From: Cannabis sativa
Lineage: Eukaryota > Streptophyta > Magnoliopsida > Rosales > Cannabaceae
Reading direction: 5' to 3'
DNA length: 64,000 nucleotides
NCBI RefSeq assembly: GCF_029168945.1
Contig: NC_083607.1
Span: forward strand, 36,193,257-36,257,256
The notes beneath the pieces are model-generated. The model saw nothing but the letters and a program-made list of their open reading frames with translations. It was not told the origin of the DNA and made no database searches. Numbering within the stretch: position 1 is the first letter of the stretch; each line of letters begins with the position of its first letter. Made by a program: the position numbers and the translations under genes. Of this stretch, positions 23,680-35,555 are shown in pieces.

Positions 23680-24980
23680 GAAAATATGTGCTAACACCTA
23701 AGTTAACAGTTTTAGCTTTTCTTAAAGTCACGATCAAGACATCCATGAATCTAGTAATGGTTTACACTAAGTACACAACCATCCCATCATTCTGAAATTT
23801 TTCTATCACTAGGATATTCCCTAGAAGGACTTAGGCAACTGTTAGTAACTAATCATAGACCTTATACTATCATCAATATGTAATCTGAATTTCTAGGGAG
23901 GTAAGTTTGGATACAATTCAAAAATTCAACTTAGTGATCTTTGAACTGCATATCCACCAAATATTTCTCCACCCCTATCAATTCCCGAGATTTTTAACCA
24001 CTTACCTTAATATTTTTCAACATTGCTAGAAATTCATGAAATTTCTCAAACATTTCAAATTTATTTGCCTAAGGTAAAATCTAGAGTGGTCATTTTAGGA
24101 ATTTAATGATAACTCATATCGACTCCTGAATGTACATCCATATGTTCAAATTTAAATGATCATACTTTCAAGTGGATATAGGCATATTTTCTCTTCCAAA
24201 GAATCATCTTGTCAAAACCACTATGAACAAGATACAAATGCCCTAGATATATAATACAATGTGGTTGTGGTCTTTTGATGACTTAGGTCTAGTTACAATA
24301 AAGAGTTCTTAGAATAGTCCAAGTGAGTTTTGGTCAATACTAAACTCATATTCCATACATTAACATACAGTTTGGATCCATTGACAGAAAATAGATATTA
24401 ACAACTTGTGAAAGCTATACTGTAATGTTTAATGTATTCTATGAAACCAAAAAAAATCTATTTAGAATCTGAAATTTAAACTCAAAGACTTAAATTTATA
24501 CCAAATATACATGAGTAATTATTCTAGCTTGGACCACCACTACTACTCTAACTCTAAATTTAGGTTGCCTTTAGTAAGCATATACAAGTAGGAGATTTTT
24601 AAGATCGAGGATTTATATCATTTCGGGATAGAATGTCGGGAATATAGTCATGTGTGTCATTGAATTTCATAAAAGAAAATAGAATAACATCATAAGCATA
24701 TGATTTATAAACCATCTATCCAATGATATAATATTTAAGAAAATTCGAAATGAAAAAGCTAAGAGAAACTAATAAAGGATAATTTCGATTAAAATAAGAA
24801 TCCAATGATGTCCCGGTAGGTGAGAGTCAAAGTTATTCATATTTTATAAACTTCTTCATTGTTTCATATTGTAAATACTAGTCTAAGTTGTCATCTTTGG
24901 ATGTACAACTAGATGTTGCATTTACAAATACTTATCTTTCTAGATCTAACACTATTTTATTTGTCTAACAGATGACAATC
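23680..24980 (-). other. post-gag-like internal region
   Basis: AT-rich and without an open frame of note. It contains TTTCTCCACCCCTATCA near 23970, matching the repeated purine-rich motif (on the other strand) of the family D 3' internal region. Confidence 0.5.
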
Positions 24981-27900
24981 CTTTGGGATTTGTTCCATTA
25001 AAACAACAAATGAAGTTAGACCAACAATGAAGATTCGAAATTGAAACTACAACAATTAATAACAGAAAACAACATGATTCAATAAAAATTCATACACATT
25101 CAGAAATTATCATACATTCAGCAAGTAAGAAAGACATGTGAAAATACAAAACAAACACATCTTAAATAATTTCTAAGGTTTCCAACAAATTGATACAGTG
25201 TCTAGGTAGGCGAGAGTCAAAGATATCATTCATTGAATAGAGTAGTCAACTCATCTAAAATGGATACCATTCTAGCAACCTTTTATTCGATCAAAAATAA
25301 GAATCCAACGTTGTCTCGGTAGAAGGTTATTCTTATTTTATGAACTTCCACCATTGGTTTATACTTTGTAAATTTATCTCTAAGTAGTCACTGTAGGAGA
25401 GAGTCAAAACTTACAAAATACTTATCATATGAGATCATTACGGTGTTAAATGCTTCAACGAATAACCATCCATAAGGGAGACGAAGTCTAGAGTCTCGAG
25501 GTTATATTGAAACAATTAACCATGTAAGAGCAACAAGTGAGATCGAATTTCCTTATAACTAAAGCTCATTATTTTAACGAGTTATATTTTAATTTGATGC
25601 TTATTTTAATCTATTTATTTTAACATATATATTTATTTAATTAAAATTATTAATTTAGATAACTCTAAATATAAGTTTTAATTTAAATATTTATAAATTA
25701 TACCCTAGGAATATTTGAAAAATAAAATTTATTTTCCATCCTTAGTATTAATTTTCCAATAAATATTATGAAAATTACTTAATTTAAGTTGGTCCAAAAT
25801 TAAATAATTAATTTTCAACTCAAATTTAATTTTCTATAAATATATGTATGATAGAATTTGAAATCCAATGTATTAAAATAATACGAATTCGAAATTCTAT
25901 TAAAATAAATAAAATAAACTGAAAAAATAATTCTAATTTATGTTGGTCTAAAATGAAATAAATAAATTTTTAATATAAATATAATTTTCCTATTTAATTA
26001 AATCTCTTAAGAAAAATATCAAATATTTAAGTATCTTGAACAAAATCAACTTACATATTAATTTTCTAATTTAATTAAATATATCTAGAAAAATACCAAA
26101 AAGTCTACTAAGAAAATATCTATCTAGATAATTCATAAACTAATTATAAATTTTCTAACTAAAATATATTTCAGTCTATTTATTTTAATTAATCATTAAT
26201 GAAAATTACTTAATTTAAGTTGATCTAAAATTAATTAACAAATTAATTTTCAACTTTAATCTAATTTTAAAAAATTTAAATTTCAAAATATCTACATTAA
26301 AATCAATGTAATTCAAAATTTAAGTGGGAAATGATTATTAAAATATAATAAAATATATTTTGAAAATTATTCTAATTTAAGTTGATCTAAAATTGAAAAT
26401 TTTCTGACTTATATATAATTTTCTATTTAATTAAATTAGTAAAATAGAAACAAATAATTAAGCATCTTGATTAAAATCAACTTAATTATTAATTCTAATT
26501 TAATACCTAAGAAAAATATTCTAATTTAAGTTGGTCTAAAATTAAATAAATTAATTTTCAACTTAAATATATTTTCTAATTAATTAAATTTCTTGAAATA
26601 GAAATAAATAATTAAGTATTTTGAATAAAATCAGCTTAATTATTAATTCTATTTAAGTTCTAAGAAAAATATCTTAATTTAAGTTGGTCCAAAATCAATT
26701 AAAATCAATTTTCAACTTAAATATATTTTTTTACTTAATTAAATATTTAAAAATATATAAATTAGTTATTAGAAATTACTATCTAGAATCTTTTCTGTGT
26801 GTTTTTTAAAATTAATTTTAAAATAATCTAATGAAAAATTAATTATGTTGCTAATTCAATTTTAGTTAGGTTAAACTAGTATAATTAGCCTAATACAATT
26901 ATTTAAATAAGGCAAATGAGCCTTTACAGTTGGAGTTTTTCATGTGAGGGAGGGCTGGGTCAAGTATGTCGTACCCACTACTAATGGCCCCTAACTCTCA
27001 CACAAGGCCCAAAGGAGAGGAATTTAAGTTTTCATTAAAAATAATTGTTATTCATTAAATAAGCCCAATATTAATTGGGCCTAAATAAATTATCGTATGA
27101 GTGATAATTTATTTTAGCAACCTATTACATTTATCTATCTAGAAATAAATTGGCTTCCTATATGCACCTAAGCCCAAAAGCAAATACATAGGCTCACACA
27201 GGTCAAATTGATTTGGATGAGCCCTATCTTGTTTCTAAGTTTACACAGATGAAAGAAATACAAAATTTACCTGTTACAAATTATTTATAAGATCTATTAC
27301 AATTGGACTATGATTAAAATCAGATCATTGAATTTGTTAACAAGTTAAACATAGCAATTTAGATCAAATAAATAATAGTTTGTTAAAAAAATGTTTTGAA
27401 TAAACAATTTAAATACAAAAAACAATATCCATGTAACAAATGTGAAATAAAATATTTATATAATTAAATTATTATTTAACTAACCAACTAAATTTTAAAA
27501 ATTTAGGATTGTTGAAATAATCTTAGATATCTTTTCAAAATTAAAAATTCAAACTAATTTAAAATATCTAGGTTTATTTGAATTATTTTATTAAATTAAA
27601 TTAAATATCTAATAAGATAAATAACTTGAAAATAACTAAATAGACATTTTCAAATATCATTTTCTAATCTTATAATTTAATAAAATTAAAATAGCAAAAT
27701 AAACTAGTTTCAAAATAGATATGTTAGACAATTATTATTTTAAGATTAAAATAATAAACAAATAATAATTATCCAAATTATATGTCAAAATATCTCAAAT
27801 TAAGCCTTTTTTCAAATTTCTACAAAAATATCTAAGTTATTTAAATATTTAAAATACCATTTATAAATTTTTGATAAGTAAAATGATATTTCTAACTTAA

Positions 27901-28862
27901 AATTTAATACAATAAAATATTCTACAAAATAACCTATTTATGAATTTGAAAATATTATGGTTAGAATATCCATAAATATATCTAGGTTAATTTTAAATTT
28001 ATTAAATATTTAATTTATCTTATAAGATTATTTTAATATAATATTTCAAATTAAAAGGATAATCCTATCTTTTAACTTAAAATATAGCTAATATTAAAAT
28101 ATCTAACCTTATAATTAAATAATATATAAATATTAAAGAAATTAAAAAAAATTTAAAGTCTAACCATAATTTAAAAAAAAATAATCAATTTTTAAATTTT
28201 AAACTCAAAATATAAAAAATTAATAATAATTTATTAAAAATTAAATATTATTACTTTAAAATATTGATATTTAGGTTTAAATATTAAAAATAATATTTAA
28301 ATTGATATTAGGGTTTAAAAATTAGAAAAAATTAAAATTTGTAGAAAAAATCCACAAAAATTAGATTTTTGGTGCAACCATGCAAGCTGCCCACGAGACA
28401 GGCTGCATGTAGCCTATCATGTGCAGCAAACATCGGCGCTTGTAGGGTCTAGCTCGGGCAATTATAGCCTAAGGACGTGCACATGCGTGTCTGAGCGAGG
28501 GAGCATCAGTGGCTTCAGACAGGGATTTTGCCCCCACACGCGCGCGCGGAAGCCTCCTTGTCCGAGATGCTGGTGCGAGTGAGCACCCATCTCGACACCA
28601 TATGCACCTGAAACTTCAAAACACCATAACTTCTTCGTTTTTCATTAGAATTGAGTTCCGTAAAAACAAAAATTGCTTAATCTTTCACAAGAAATCCAAA
28701 TAAATTATTTTCAGACTGAAAATAAAATTATTTTCATGGAAAAAATTTCGTAAATCACATAACATTATCACATAACACATAAACCAACATGAACACATCC
28801 AAATCAACAAAAAAATATATTCATCATTTTAAATCCATATTTCATGAAAGTAAATCATTATC
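24981..28862 (-). other. long AT-rich leader
   Basis: A 3.9-kb leader between the PBS (right) and the place where gag should begin. It holds a block conserved in all D-type elements (26920-27010, with CCAAAGGAGAGGAATTTAAG nearby) and a GC-rich hairpin island (28370-28605). No coding sequence is seen. Confidence 0.6.
28370..28605 (-). other. GC-rich hairpin island in the leader
   Basis: A GC-rich block in otherwise extremely AT-rich DNA, about 270 bp downstream of the PBS in the element's direction. It contains a long inverted repeat at 28563-28594: CGAGATG, CT, GGTGC, loop GAGTGA, GCACC, CATCTCG. A short open frame across it is a by-product of the composition. Confidence 0.6.
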
Positions 28863-28877
28863 ATGGCTTTGATACCA
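28862..28877 (-). other. primer binding site
   Basis: On the minus strand it reads TGGTATCAAAGCCATG just after the LTR end CCCAACA. It matches the initiator-Met tRNA PBS core TGGTATCAGAGCC with one change. Confidence 0.75.
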
Positions 28878-28879
28878 GT

Positions 28880-30372
28880 TGTTGGGAATATTTTATCAGG
28901 ATCTAGATTTACTAACAAGTATGTTGATTAACATCCTAAATTTGAATATCTCTAAAATAATAAAATTAAACATATAAGAGTTTTAGAAAATCATACATTG
29001 GTTGCAGCAGAATAATATGACTCCTTCTGCTCAGATCTCTAACCCTTTATCCTTTCTGTCTCAGAGTATTATCAAGATCTAAGCCTGGATCTCTTTCTCT
29101 CCTTCGGGTTGAGTTATCACCGACTGACTCACTATGATTGAGTACTTGACTTTCTATGTGTGGGCATGACACTCTATCACTATATGCTCGAGTATGAAGA
29201 ACAATGAAGGATGCAAAATCACTATAGAAGGAACTCTCTCATCTACTAGTTGTCTGATAGAGAAAACTAGGTTTGATTTTGTTGAAGGCAATAGTTAAGT
29301 TGTCTAGTGGATGAGATGAGACAATTATGTTCCTTTTATAGTGTTTCAACTAGGGCTTAGGGTTGAATTATATATATTAAAAAAGAATAAAATATTGGGC
29401 AAAAATCACTTTAAGGTCGACCACTAAAAGGGATCATTCTCTAGTTACAAGTTTGCCACTTTATTTCAACTACTTATTCTTCTTTCAATAATACCATATT
29501 TCCAATTCAATCCTATAAATGCCAAAAATATTTCTTTAATAATTATAATTAATTATCAAATAAAATTGTCATTTATATTATTCATTAATTAGACCATACA
29601 AAGTCTCTTAATTAATAAATAAACCTCAAAACTTCTTTTCTTCACAATTAAGCCCTTGCTTAGTGAAAATTTATAAATAAGACATAGTCCAATTTTAAAA
29701 TTATAATTGATTAATTAAAATCAATTGATTGAGTCTGCAAGTAGTATTATCTCAACTAGTGAGGGGACTATGGGCCTATATAACCGAGGTTCCAATATTA
29801 AGTAGATCTAGAATTTACAAAGTGAATTCTCTAACTTATTAATTCTGCCTTGCGCAACTATAGATTTAGAATTGAATATCACTCTCAATTATATAGAACG
29901 CTCTATATATATACCACGATATAGATATGTTATGATTATCAATTGTTACAATTCTAATAGTCAAAGATCCTAAATAGATGATCTACATCGAAAAGGGATA
30001 AATTTACGGTTCTACCCTTCAATATATTTTATTCTTAAAACACTTAGCTACCTATAAATGATATTTCAGTAAACTAATGTAATTACTAAAGTGAGATCTC
30101 AATTATTTATTTCTATTCAACCAAGCTCGAAGGAAATTATCGTTTCACTTCTAAATACTTATAGAAGCTATAGATTCTATATCTATGATCAGCGCTCCCA
30201 CTCAATTGAACTATCATGTTCCTAAGATGTAAATATCTGCCAGAACTATTGGTTAGCTTCCAGTAACAACTTGAAGAACATAAATAATACAATTAAGTTG
30301 AACCTAACCATATCAAGATTAAGATCCATAGACCTAAGATCAACCATTTATATTGACTTAGAAAGATATAAC
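28880..30372 (-). repeat. 5' LTR of the gag-less element, interrupted
   Basis: On the plus strand it starts TGTTGGGAATATTTTATCAGG, the terminal sequence of the D-type LTRs. It follows the same order of landmarks (ATCTAAGCC..., CCCACTCAATTGAAC..., GAAAGATATAAC) but at clearly lower similarity. It is cut at 30372 by the Cassandra array; the rest of the LTR should resume beyond the window. Confidence 0.8.
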
Positions 30373-30715
30373 TGTGACAGTCAGTAATCTCGTGATCCGT
30401 AAGGGGAAATACCGGGTAAGCTGTGCAATCCCACATCGCCTATGGAAAGTCAAGTGTGATGATTCTGAGATTGTGTAGGTATGGGACTACACAGTTGAAG
30501 AGAGCGTAAATAGATTGATTGGTACTACCTATGTCAACAAGGTGCATCTTGTTTTTTTGGTAGTCCATCATGAAAGAACTCCACAGTTAAGTGTGCTTGA
30601 CCTGGAGTAATTTCAGGATGGGTGACCTCCTAGAAAGTTTTCTCAGGAAGCGTACGAGTGAGGACAAAGCACGCTGGAAACACTCGTGTTGGTCTGTAGG
30701 GTCAGTCGTTAGTCA
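30373..30715 (+). repeat. Cassandra LTR 1
   Basis: Starts TGTGACAG and ends about TTAGTCA before an eroded PBS (TATCAGAGCC). The 5S-like part is 30563-30660, with substitutions in the A box (GTTAAGTGTGCTTGACC). Confidence 0.8.
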
Positions 30716-30782
30716 TATCAGAGCCTTGACCCAGCCAAAAGTGTGGTCGACGAGGACGTCAGACCCTGTAAGGGGGGGTGAT
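30716..30782 (+). other. Cassandra internal segment 1
   Basis: 67 bp with TATCAGAGCC (PBS core) at its start and a PPT at its end (TAAGGGGGGGTGAT, 30769-30782). It is non-coding, as expected for Cassandra. Confidence 0.75.
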
Positions 30783-32960
30783 TGTGACAGTCAGTAGTCT
30801 CGTGATCCGTAAGGGGAAATATCGAGTAAGCTATACAATCCCACACCGCCTGGGGAAGGTCAAGTGGATGATTCTGAGACTGTGTAGCTATGGGACTACT
30901 GTTGGAATTTATTTTACCAGGATCTTAGATCTACTCACAAGTATGTTGTTTAACACCCTAAATATGAACTTTCTAAAACGATAAATTAAACACATATAAA
31001 GTTAAGAAAACCTTACATTGATGCAGCAGAATTAATGTCTCCTTCCACTCAAATCTCTAACCCTTGTATCCTTTCTGTCGCAGAGTATAATCAAGATCTG
31101 AGCCCGAATGTCCTTCTTCTTTGAGTTTGATCCTTCACAGTCTTCCAATCTATGAAGAGGAAAAGAGAAGAGAGGATTTCGGCCAAGTATAGAAAAGGGA
31201 AAGGCTCAGTTTTTCTGAAGAGATAAATTTCTATCAAATAACTAATGAATGTGTTATTTTGACTGAGCCATCACTTTCTATTTACAGGCAACTACTAAGT
31301 TTAGGTTAGGAATTATTTGGCATTAAAATAATGAAAATATCAATTTGAATTTCCACAAATAGTGGTCGGCCATGGTGTTATAATGGGCCCCACTTGATTT
31401 TGCAGTTTTAACAAATTTTATTTCTATTTTCTCAAAAACGCCAATTTTCCAATTCTAACCATTTAAATGCCAAAACTAATTATTTAATAACTAAAATAGA
31501 TCATTAAATAATATTGTCATTTAATTTAATTATTAACTTGACATATAAAGTCCATCAATAAATAAATAAACCTAGAATCTCTTTTCTTTACCCTTTCACC
31601 CCTGCTTAGTGAAAATTCACAAATTAGACATAGGTGTCTAACTTTAGAATTATAATTGATCAATCACGAATCAATTAATGAGTCTTACAAGCAGAATGTT
31701 CTCAACTAGAATGGGGACCATGGATCTATATGCTGAGCTTCCAATAAGTGAACCAAATTTACCAAGTAAATTCCTACTTATTAATTCTTCGTTGAATCCA
31801 CTCTTAGAACTTAGAATTGCACTCTCAGACTTATATAGAGCATATTATATGTTCCACGATATCAATATGCTATCTCATTTAACCATTGTTATAATCTTAT
31901 TGTGATTTAAAGATCCTCTATATAGATGATCTACATCGAGATGGGATAATTTTACCATTCTCACCCCTCAATGTATTTTGCCCCTTAAAACACTTAGCTA
32001 CCTATAAATGGTGTTTAGTGATCTAATAATTAGTCAGTTAAACAAGAGCTCATCCATTTACTTCTATTTGCTAAGCTCGAAGGGAATCATCACTTGACTT
32101 CTATACACCAGTAGAAGCTATAGATTCCATATTTATGTTCAGCACTCCCACTCAATCATACTATCATGTTTCCAAAATATACGTATCACCCTGACCCAAA
32201 AGTAGGCTTAACTAATAAATCAAAGAACATGAATAGTACTCCAGAGTTGAGCCTAAGCATATCAGGATTTAGATTCTTTTAATCTTAAGATCAACTACTG
32301 ATATTGACTTGGAAAGATATATATAACGGTAAGTTTGTAATATCTTAACTTAGTTGCAATATCGGTCCAGTCCAATGTATACTCCATACATTCGAAACTA
32401 GTATACTTTACTAATGTCTTGGAAAGAACATAACACTTACTCCAAGTGTAAGTACACATCATCGCTGATTATCACATTAGTGTAAATCCAAAACACTGAT
32501 GAAACAGGGACCAAGTCTTTTGATTCATATGATCACAATCACATTCCACTGTGTTGACGATACTGTAATTGTGAATAAACATATGATCTGGATTTAACTG
32601 ATTTTGTGTGTAAATGTAATAAACATATTTAAACCATTAGCATGTAAAATTCATGCAAACATAAATCACTTCAAATTTCTTGTATTGATTACTAATCAGA
32701 TTGTAAAGAGTTTTATTTAGGGCATAAAACCCAACAACTACACAGTTGAAGAGAGCTTAAATGGATTGATTGGTACTACCTATATCAATAAGGTGCATCT
32801 TGTTTTTCGGTAGCCATCATGAAACAACTCCACAGTTAAGCGTGCTTGGCTTAGGGCAATTTCAGGATGGGTGACCTCGTGGGAATTTTTCCTAGGAAGC
32901 ATGTGAGTGAGGACAAAGCATGCTGGAAACACTCGTGTTGGTTTGTAGGGTCAGTCGTCA
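30783..32960 (+). repeat. Cassandra LTR 2, split by an inserted LTR
   Basis: Parts 30783-30899 and 32742-32960 join to about 336 bp across the family D solo LTR and its TSD. The 5S-like block (32812-32900) retains CAGTTAAGCGTGCTTGG and GGATGGGTGACCTC. Confidence 0.82.
30900..32736 (-). repeat. solo LTR of family D (1837 bp)
   Basis: On the plus strand TGTTGGAATTTATTTTACC ... CATAAAACCCAACA. It is flanked by ACTAC on both sides (30895-30899 and 32737-32741). No PBS, PPT or internal sequence accompanies it, so it is a solo LTR. It splits a Cassandra LTR. Its TATA position reads TATTTACA rather than TATTTATA, so the promoter may be weakened. Confidence 0.94.
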
Positions 32961-33059
32961 TTCCATGAAGCAGCCAGAGTGACGTACTCGTGTATAAGAG
33001 CCATTCATTCCATGGGTATAAGGATCCAATGGAGGCTTGAAGCGGGGACATTACAAAAT
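32961..33059 (+). other. Cassandra internal segment 2
   Basis: A 99-bp spacer unlike segment 1 (CCATGAAGCAGCCAGAGTGA, then GGCTTGAAGCGGGGACATTA). It lacks a clear PPT. Segment 3 (33397-33466) is of this same type. Confidence 0.65.
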
Positions 33060-33396
33060 TGTGACAGTCAGTATTCCCGTTATCCGCAAGGGGAAATACC
33101 GGGTAAGCTGTACAATCCCACACCGCCTGGGGAAGGTCAAGTGGATGATTCTGAGACTGTGTAGGTATGGGACTACACAGTTGAAGAGAGCTTAAATGGA
33201 TTGATTGGTACTACCTATATCAACAAGGTGCATCTTGCTTTTCGGTAGCCCATCATGAAAGAACTCCACAGTTAAGCGTGCTTGGCTTAGGGCAATTTCA
33301 GGATGGGTGACCTCCTGGGAAGTTTTCCCAGGAAGCATGCGAGTGAGGACAAAGCATGCTGGAAACACTCGTGTTGGTCTATAGGGTCAGTCGTCA
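33060..33396 (+). repeat. Cassandra LTR 3
   Basis: The best preserved of the three, with a 5S-like block at 33249-33340 (CAGTTAAGCGTGCTTGGC and AGGATGGGTGACCTCCTGGG). This matches the intragenic promoter of plant 5S rRNA but not a full 5S gene. Confidence 0.85.
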
Positions 33397-33466
33397 TTCC
33401 ATGAAGACGCTAGAGTGACGTACTCGTGTATAAGAGCCATTCATTCTGTGGGTCTAAGGACCCAAT
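33397..33466 (+). other. Cassandra internal segment 3, truncated
   Basis: Same spacer type as segment 2, stopping at GGACCCAAT where the gypsy A LTR starts. The remainder should appear after that element ends, beyond the window. Confidence 0.7.
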
Positions 33467-35555
33467 TGTAATATCTCGGAAAATAAATAATATTTAAATA
33501 GACATATTTTATTAAATATGTAATTATTTTGGTAACGAAGTAAGATTATGATCTTGCTTAGGGTAATTATTGAGAATTTACTCCATGAAATAAATAGCAT
33601 AATTTATTAATTACGGAGATTATATTGGGATATGTGAGTACCGAGGATATCAATTTCGAAATAAAATATTTTTTTTGGGCATGGAATTGTGGAAATTTAG
33701 CGATGTGGTCGAAAATGTCACGACGTTAATGGAAGAATTATTTTGAGAATATCTCGGATTAGGTTAGAATTTTATTAGAATGTCAGGTTGGTGGATTAGT
33801 GAAATTTCCAAAATGCCCCTAGGTTTTTTTTTTTTTAATTTTAAGTTTCTTTGAGGGGGGGGGGGGGGTAATTTAGTCATTCTTAAGAATAGTTATTTTC
33901 TTTTTTTTTTATATGGGCTGACTTTTTTTTTAAAAAAAAAAAGAGAAAAGAAAAGAAAAAAATGAAAAAAAATGAAACCCTATTTGAGGTTTAGCTTACA
34001 AGGTAAGTAAGCACTTCATTATTCTTCTCCCCTTCGTGCAAGCGAACCAGCCAGCAAGAGAGGCTCTCCTCACCATTTTCTTTTGCCTTTGGAGTATATT
34101 ATTCAACCTAAGCTCAACCTAGAAGTGATTGAGGTAAGTTTACACCTTATAGGTTGTGATTTTTAATGAATTTTGGTTGGTTTAAGGTTAGAGTTTTGTG
34201 TTTCTGTGGCTGTAGGGATTAGGTTGAGTTTGAGTTATGTTTAGGTTATGTTTTTATGTATGTTGAGAATGGTTTTGAGAGGTTTCTTTGGCTTCTTGGA
34301 TTGAAGTGTGTTGGATGAAGCTAAAAGTTGAATTTCTTCACTTGAACATGTGATTTTGAGTTAGAGATTGAATTTTTGTGTTTTGAAGCTTGGGTTATGT
34401 TATATTTATATTATTATACTGTTCTGGAAAGTTTGGCTAGGTTTGGTGGAGGTTGGATTGGTTTTTGCGGTGAAAAACCAGAAATTTTCATAGTTGTCAA
34501 GAAAAAACAGCAGGCCATTTTTTCAGGCACCCAGAAAAACGGGCGACCGTTTTTCCAAGTAAGGGGAAATTTCAGGTGTTTCTTCTCAAGTTCAATCTGC
34601 TTCGGGGTGTCTTTCGGAGTGAAATTCAGGGTGTTTTAGAGATGGTTAAGCTAGTTCGATCCGGGGGAAAGTAGGGTGTGTTCAATTGTAAGAATAAAAG
34701 TTTGTTATCAGAAATTTGATTAAGGTTTTTATTGAGTTTTGGTTGTCGTGACATAGGTCCGGGATCGCCTAGCTTGTTTTCCACTCGAGTCGGCCCGTAC
34801 GCTTGAATTTAGAACTAAGGTAAGAAAAGTGGTAAGCACCGTATGTGGTTAAATATTAATGGTTGAATGGTTATGGCCTTGATTATTATCAAGACTTTGA
34901 TTAGTTATTTGTTGAGCCTAGGTTATGACCTAGGGTTGGAAACGGTTAATACTGTTACGAGTAATTACTCTTGAAACCGCGGTTAGGTTTCTTACTTATC
35001 GTTTGCTTCATCAGGCAACGATAGTGACATATACAGCTCGTGGTTAATGAGTGGTAAAGGGGTACTTTATAAAGTACCAAGATTGTATGTTTATGATATT
35101 ATGTAATGTGTAAGCATGATGACATGAGATTAAATTGATGATCATTTTCAGTTATTGTCTATTTCACTTTTCTTGCTGAGTCTCTATGACTCACAGGTGT
35201 TTTATGCTGCAGGTAAGGGGAAAGCAAAGGTTGAGCAGCCATGAGTTTGAGGTCGTAGCAGCAATGTACGTATCAGCCGCAGTGTATCGACCCAGTAATC
35301 AGGATGCTCTATTTTGAAAGTATTTTGGGAGTACAAAGTTTATGCTGTAAAAACACTATTAAACCAGTTTGTGAATATTTTGAAAACAGGGAGACCCCAT
35401 GGTTAATACCACTTATCTTTTATCATATAGTTTATATGTCAAATTTTTAATTATCAAAATTTAATTAACCACACTTTTGGTATAATTATGTAGTATCTAT
35501 ATAAGAATTTTAATAAATTGCACACACGTGACGTCCCTGTTGAACGGGGCGTTAC
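33467..35555 (+). repeat. 5' LTR of gypsy family A element
   Basis: Starts TGTAATATCTCGG and follows the solo LTR at 4950-6938 closely through to GGGGCGTTAC. Its very last base (A, 45761) lies on the far side of the inserted family D element, followed by the PBS at 45765. It contains a 14-base G run (33855-33868) where the other copy has five G. The family D element duplicated its terminal GTTAC. Confidence 0.93.
35551..35555. other. target-site duplication GTTAC, left copy
   Basis: Matches 45756-45760 and brackets the complete family D element. Confidence 0.95.

Larger units (their letters stand above)
23680..30372 (-). mobile_element. gag-less relative of family D, minus strand (LARD-like)
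   Basis: The 5' LTR lies on the right (28880-30372), with a PBS complement directly to its left and a long AT-rich internal region running left to the gypsy B block. The stretch 25160-25560 aligns by eye with the region just upstream of gag in family D (TAGGCGAGAGTCAAAG, TTTTATTCGATCAA). The stretch 23690-24900 resembles the post-gag region. Gag itself is absent: the leader passes straight into post-gag sequence near 24980-25060. The 3' LTR is not found; the LTR at 4190-4724 differs in sequence. Confidence 0.65.
30373..33466 (+). mobile_element. Cassandra TRIM array (LTR-int-LTR-int-LTR-int)
   Basis: Cassandra is a small non-coding LTR retrotransposon whose LTRs carry a 5S rRNA-derived Pol III promoter. 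Here three LTRs of about 336-343 bp begin TGTGACAGTCAGTA at 30373, 30783 and 33060. Each contains a 5S-like block with the A box (CAGTTAAGCGTGCTTGG) and C box (GGATGGGTGACCTCC). The middle LTR is split by a 1.8-kb family D solo LTR. The third internal segment is cut at 33466 by a gypsy A element, so the right end is outside the window. Sharing of LTRs between successive internal regions is typical of Cassandra recombination products. Confidence 0.88.

Noticed and set aside
28509..28703. Short open frame in a GC-rich segment
   Set aside because: It lies in the hairpin island of a non-coding leader; stop codons are rare there because of composition.
4190..30372. One element with LTRs 4190-4724 and 28880-30372
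   Set aside because: The two LTRs do not share end or internal sequence as far as I can read; kept only as an open question.
30563..33340. Possible 5S rRNA genes
   Set aside because: Only the A-box to C-box part is similar, with substitutions and no correct 5S ends. The context of LTRs, PBS core and PPT identifies Cassandra elements instead.
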